Positions 59,229 through 64,000 of a stretch of 64,000 nucleotides of DNA are shown here, piece by piece (within the stretch, counting starts at the first letter, position 1; every line of letters starts with the position of its first letter). The notes beneath the pieces are model-generated. The model was given only the letters and a program-made list of their open reading frames with translations, was not told the origin of the DNA and ran no database searches. Source of the stretch: Sipunculus nudus (Eukaryota > Annelida > Sipuncula > Golfingiida > Sipunculidae); the NCBI GenBank assembly GCA_026874595.1, contig CM049315.1:74166401-74230400 (forward strand). The letters run 5' to 3'. Position numbers and translations under genes: made by a program.

Positions 59229-59641
59229 TTAAAGGGACCCAATCACCTATCTGACCTTTATAAACTAAGGGTAATCTCTTGGAGCCTATTAAAATATCAC
59301 CGCAAGTAGGCTACTTGTTTTGTTTATTTCGACGTGTTTATAATATTTGGGGCCCGCCAAGATAATCCAAGTCAGATGAGCCAGAGCTTGCAAATGTCGT
59401 TTTGCAACAAGTGAGCTTACCTCCGCATATAGGCATACTGCCGCCTTAGGCTAGAAATTTTTCCCGTTTGTCAGCAAAGCTGTGTTTACACACGTTGATA
59501 AACAAGTCGAAACATCCTTCATGGAGGCGTTATAAGAACTTATCATAAACAGAATTACCCTTAGATCATTAATATATACAGAGAGGAAGCCAGAAATTAT
59601 ATAAAATCCTTTTCAAGGGGTAGGTGAATGGGCACCTTTAA
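59229..59641. mobile_element. TTAA MITE, inverted relative to the copy at 1282
   Basis: It begins TTAAAGGGACCCAATCACCT and ends 'GGTGAATGGGCACCTTTAA'. The interior matches the reverse complement of 1282-1767: 'CCAGAAATTATATAAA' near the end corresponds to the early part of the first copy, and 'GCAAGTAGGCTACTTGTTTT' near the start to its late part. Length is about 413 bp with TTAA at both edges. Confidence 0.7.
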
Positions 59642-59762
59642 TTAATCTTTAATTAATTCTATCAAAGAATATTATTGTTCTCTTTAGGCATACTTGTGGG
59701 TATGTAAACACCCCACGTAATGTTGACAAGTCAAATAAAATGCTGCTCTTTTCTTAACGATG

Positions 59763-59766
<4 letters not shown>

Positions 59767-59812
<46 letters not shown>
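59767..59812. repeat. (TA)n microsatellite
   Basis: About 23 TA repeats. Confidence 0.95.
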
Positions 59813-59816
<4 letters not shown>

Positions 59817-60149
59817 CTTATCAAAGGAATTCGGTTCACGTTTGTTCCCAATGTTCTCCAAAACCGCGTTGTGTACAATATTGTGCCATACATCATTTTA
59901 AAGATTATTATCCCCGCAGTGACATAGGCGACATGAAAATAAATAATTTTTAATATACATATAATTTTGAGTGACTGTTCCGTTTTTTACCGAGCACAGC
60001 CGGAATCACCGGAATGCATGCATCGTGGTCACTTAACCTCTAACACTAAGGACTATTGTTCATATGAATAACGCTTGCTTTCAATAAGGGATTTGATCCA
60101 CGTGCGTGGTCAGTAAAAGAGAAAAACACATGTTTCTCGCTTTATGAAA

Positions 60150-60340
60150 TGGAGAGTTCAACCCAGGAGGATTAATGACAAAACCTAATTTAAGGTCCGA
60201 ATTTCAGGAACAGGGCTAGGGTGGTGTCGGGGGTTTCAGGCCTCAAAATTTGTCTAATACGATGAAAAAGGTTGCGGTGGCTGAAAATGGGAAACGGGCC
60301 CACTGCATGGAGTCCCGCTGGGTCCGTTTATGCTACTTAC
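60150..60340 (+). repeat. Diverged short G-run repeat element
   Basis: The block from 'TTCAACCCAGGAGG' through 'GGGGGTTTCAGGCCTCAAAA' and 'GATGAAAAAGGTTG' to 'GGGTCCGTTTATGCTAC' resembles the element at 22460-22670 in order of anchors ('TCCAACCCAGGAG', 'GTCCAGGCCGCAAAA', 'AAAAAAGGTTG', 'GGATCCGCTTCTGCC'). Confidence 0.45.
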
Positions 60341-60344
60341 GATG

Positions 60345-62900
60345 TATGTATATTTCTGCTCTAAAACGCTGTTGCATCACTGAAATACGATCAGCAATCA
60401 TTATACATACAATGACGAGAATATGAAATTGAAGTTCATTGGCCAAAATTCACATTCAGGTGGTAACAATATTAAATATGACATCTTAAAACCACTTCAA
60501 CTAAAATATTCAGACCTTTCACTTTCAATGTGTGAAACAACATATCAACAAGTCTAGGCATAAAAAAAAATTCCATGAACAAATATGTCTTGGTTTTCCT
60601 CTATATTCTGAGAGAGTAGCGGCTTCCATTAAAGTATCAGGAAGGTCATTCTACAGTTTCGGGGAAGCAACATTGAATGCTCGTTTTTGTACTCAGGACG
60701 ACTTGGTGAAGGACACGGTCAGTAAGTTTTTAACTGCTTTACTCACAAACGAGTGCGCCTTGCGGGGGTTCCTCCTTAGTATGACCAACCATGGGGTCGA
60801 TTACGCACCAAGGGCCCGCAGGTGCAGTAGTCACAGGCCCCGGTTGACATCAGGATTTTTAAAAAAATGAGAGGAAGCGTGTGATACTGCCCTGTTATGA
60901 AGTCCGAAACCGGAATGGAATTCTGCAGATGTACATATACGTAGTTAATTACCTCAACCCCCCCCCCCCCCCCCCAAAAAAAAAAAATTAGCTGCTTTAC
61001 GAAAGATTCCCAATGCGCATGTAGTAAAAACGCGAATAAATTCTTGCAGATAAAGAGGAGCTAAATTATTCGTTGCCTTTGCATAAGTGTTAGCATTTTG
61101 AAATTTTACAGTTTGCACAACAAATTCAGAAAGAATATAAAATACTGTAAACATAGCAATAATGATTTTATTTTATTTATAAAATCGTTCTATTTTATTC
61201 TATAATTAGTCCAATTAGACACTCTAGATAAATATGAACACTTGAGCTCCATACACACAACATACACTCACGGATGCAAACCATTACAGGTGCCCTTTGA
61301 AAAAGACAAATATGAAATTACAGTTGTTATAATTAAGATAACGAATGGTTAAACAGGGAATTTACCAATGTAGTGACAGCGGACGTACTGTAGCTAATAT
61401 GACAGCAATTACACGCTTAATAATACAGTATACACGCAACTCAGTACTATTGACGGTTAATTACCTAGCCAACTAAATCGATAATCGCAGTGACATGTAA
61501 TCGAATCGTTTCCCATTTGCTTTTCTAGGCAACGATTCTCATAAGAACGCAGTCACATACCGTTTTATTAATAGAACACCCTTTATATTATGCTAACATA
61601 TGGTACAACCAGTTATATATGAGTGTACTACATGAACTATACATGTTAACCCCGTAATAAGTGTTTCAGAGAGAGACCTCCCTTGAGGCAAACATAAGGT
61701 AAAAACCGTTAAACACCGTTGCATGGTGGGCAGGGTGTTCTGTGCCGTGAATTCATCGCACCGCCGCAGGATGATTTAACATTACCTATATGTAGTGGGC
61801 GGATTATATCGTTCTCACTTAAGCTGATCATGAGGGTGTTACGCCACCTGTAATCTGTTCAAGTTGTATACTGTTGATTTTAAATAACGGTTATTTAGGG
61901 CTGACTGGTTCCGTGAACAGAATCATGAGAGAATTGCACTGACGTTATTGCGGAGTTCAACAAGGCGTGAAACGGTCCGGCCACACTCGAGGTGAACCAT
62001 CGTTCTGGAGAAATCTGCAAGATCTCGGCCCTCATTAGGAGATCCACTCACTCACACAACATTTTTGTAAACAAACCAACACCAAACGAACCTAAAGCCG
62101 CCACAGACCGCAGTCACACCTTGTTTACTATCCTCTGGTCACCAGGGGGTCGGGTTTCTGACTATAAACCGCCTGGAGCGGCCCGGACAGAACTTGAAGC
62201 ATATAATCTACATGGCAAATATCTAGAGAAATACTCAAGAACAGACCATGAAACTACTCCAAATATTGACCACTGCCCCGGGACGATTAGACGGAGAGTG
62301 ACGGGGCCGCCTTGAAAGACTGCTCACTTCGAGTGGGCAGAAAACCCACAGCGCAGTAATAATACTCCGATTTTCCCTGGCAACAGTATATATATATATA
62401 TATATTGGACAGTTATATGAGAGACACGACCAATAACCTAGTGTGGCTAAATGGATAATCTGACTGGTGGAATAAGATCGTTTGTGCAGGTATAGTTATT
62501 AAGTCTTCTCACGCGGATTCAGTTACGGGACAAATCGTTGGACCGCTCATGACTACCAGTATTATTATCTGATAAGCGTCTCTACATGGGCAAGCGATAA
62601 ACGAACAATTGTTATCAATTTATCTAACCGTGATTAGGCTATCTAGTTGTCTGACTATGATTTTCCCTTTATCTGGATCATGAGACACTTTATTGACAAA
62701 TAAATACTAGTGGTGGACATTAGAACGGACGTACTGTGAGGCAACGAGAACCCAAATAACACAAGGTAAAAACATTTTGATACTGCCATAAGCCCTCAAA
62801 ACCCGATTATACCATACAGCGGACTGGCGTCTGGTTAATGGAATGAGTCCATGCACTGAACACGTAAACCCCTGTGGAGGTGGTTATAGAAACAAAGAAA
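60345..62900. other. Intergenic, no confirmed gene
   Basis: The frame at 60532-60870 (plus) contains 'RSFYSFGEATLNARFCTQ', which looks less random than its neighbours and may be a fragment of a repeated element, but I cannot identify it. Poly-C and poly-A runs lie at 60959-60987. A second frame at 61992-62315 is unrecognised. A short (TA)n tract lies at 62389-62405. Confidence 0.3.
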
Positions 62901-63726
62901 TAGGGTACAACAGTATACACGTAATGAATACACAATGGCGATTATAGGTATTAGGCTTTGAGGATATGGTATAACCCTGGATATACGGCGACAAGGAAAG
63001 TTTGGAATCCAGTTGTAGGACTCCCCAAGTCCACTTAAGGCCTTTCTTTGATTAATACATCATTATGAACTGGTCATGTACACGCAGCAGGCATTTACAA
63101 ATTAACACACTGCATCGGATTTGATTGGTCGAGTAGGGGCATTAAGACTTTCCACGAAGCTTAAGACATTGCATTAGGAGGCCGTTGTACCAGACACGGA
63201 GAGTAAACTTTACATAGCGACCGAGAAGGAGTTTATTTTAAGGTGTATTTCAGCGTGCAGTTTGCCGTGATTAGCACGTACTCGTGTGCAATTGTACTAA
63301 AGTAACTGTAAATATTACTCCTCACCAGCAGGATACATATTGACATTTACGCGAAAGGAAGATTTTAGTGACCAGTTGAGAAAGGATATTTAGAGGAGAT
63401 CATTGATCACTCCGGGGGACAGATTAAGATCACCTTGAGGATCGATCATAAGACATGTACAGAGGTGATAACTCATGATCTGTCGTGGAGATAGACTGAA
63501 TGCGGAAACTGTGAAGGTAAACTGTGGTCAGTTTTACTAGTACTTATTTCAATGCTGTGACGAGTGAACCTTTGAGTAAAAGGTCGCGTGACCAAATCAA
63601 GATTTTAGATGAGTGGGCTTTCGTGATAACAGGACCAACGTGAAGACTGAAGATCCGGGAGTCCAGTACCCGCGTAGATACAGGATTCAGTCTTTTCCTG
63701 CATTTGGCAGGCTTCGGGTTTTAAAA
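62900..63726 (+). promoter_or_regulatory. 5' flank and probable 5' UTR of the ankyrin gene
   Basis: This region precedes the ankyrin start codon and is less AT-rich than the rest of the window. No TATA box was identified. Upstream stops in the ankyrin frame support the ATG at 63727 as the first usable start in this exon, though a 5' intron cannot be excluded. Confidence 0.3.
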
Positions 63727-64000
63727 ATGGCACAGGGACTTCACCAAGCTGTTATGCTGGGCAGACTCCGGCATGTTAAATTCTTGATTGATTCTGGTGT
63801 GAACGTAAATAAGAGAATTATGGACGGACAGACGCCGCTAATTACAGCACTGAGGATAGCTTGCCCTTCAAAGCGTTTCCGGATATTTAAATACCTTGTA
63901 TCCCGTGGGTCTGACTGCTGCGCCGTAGACAGCGTCGGCAGAGACGTTCTTTCATGGGCTTGCCTTCTCCGACGTGAAAACGAAGTGAGGATCATTTTGT
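63727..64000 (+). CDS. Ankyrin-repeat protein, 5' end only
   Basis: An open frame of 91 codons starts at ATG63727 and runs off the window. The peptide begins MAQGLHQAVMLGRLRHVKFL and has ankyrin repeats: the first at about residues 3-29 ('LHQAV-LGRLRHVKFLIDSG'), the second starting 'DGQTPLITA' (about 33) and ending 'KYLVSRGSDCCAVD' (about 55-68), and a third starting 'VGRDVLSWAC' (about 70). The repeat hallmarks (G-TPL--A, LL--GA) are recognisable, with an insertion of a few residues in the second repeat that recalls the ANKRD34-type arrangement. Ankyrin repeats bind other proteins; the partner and the rest of the protein are unknown. The opposite-strand frame here is a shadow. Confidence 0.75.
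   Translation, partial: MAQGLHQAVMLGRLRHVKFLIDSGVNVNKRIMDGQTPLITALRIACPSKRFRIFKYLVSRGSDCCAVDSVGRDVLSWACLLRRENEVRIIL

Noticed and set aside
60532-60870. 112-codon frame with 'RSFYSFGEATLNARFCTQ'
   Set aside because: It looked like part of a repeated-element protein, but I could not link it to a family or find supporting splice sites, so it is only mentioned in the intergenic entry.

Overview
The window looks like a gene-poor piece of an animal nuclear genome, most likely a mollusc and probably a bivalve. It is AT-rich. Its genes have introns with GT/AG borders. It carries many (TA)n arrays, several retroelement relics and the kind of dispersed short repeats common in marine invertebrates. The species cannot be fixed from sequence alone. 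There is no bacterial-style gene organisation, CRISPR array or convincing intact RNA gene.

Layout. 0-2.4 kb: duplicated noncoding segments and a MITE with TTAA ends. 3.85-5.63 kb (minus): a broken copy of a multi-copy metazoan protein family that behaves like a mobile element. 7.2-18.5 kb: a tandemly duplicated locus. The intact copy (16.26-18.44 kb, plus) is a three-exon gene for a 349-residue four-pass membrane protein with LRRC8/pannexin-like architecture. An upstream sister copy keeps only its tiny first exon (10.1 kb) and its 3' tail (11.3 kb). Two retroelement relics lie in this block: a Penelope-like GIY-YIG fragment (11.85-12.58 kb) and an LTR-like element (14.3-15.06 kb). 21-35 kb: mostly repeats, one unidentified coding exon (27.58-27.80 kb, minus), a duplicated promoter-like module (25.3 and 29.5 kb) and a second GIY-YIG fragment (34.0 kb).

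38.99-43.35 kb is a single 4.3-kb minisatellite of 32-bp units (about 136 copies) with higher-order structure. It ends about 360 bp before a complete three-exon carbohydrate sulfotransferase gene (43.7-46.6 kb, plus; 482 residues, Golgi type II). 47.6-48.2 kb is a long imperfect palindrome made of two head-to-head copies of a repeat also present at 30.6 kb. 51.86-55.8 kb is a dead L1/Tx1-type LINE whose 5' end begins with a U1 snRNA-like sequence. 59.2 kb holds a second TTAA MITE, in inverted orientation relative to the first. At the right edge an ankyrin-repeat gene begins (63.727 kb, plus) and runs out of the window.

The genes do not form a pathway: one secretory-pathway sulfotransferase, one probable channel subunit and one ankyrin protein, separated by repeats. 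The best candidates for something new are the apparently LRR-free LRRC8-like channel with its decayed tandem sister, the giant 32-bp minisatellite next to the sulfotransferase promoter side, and the U1-headed LINE.
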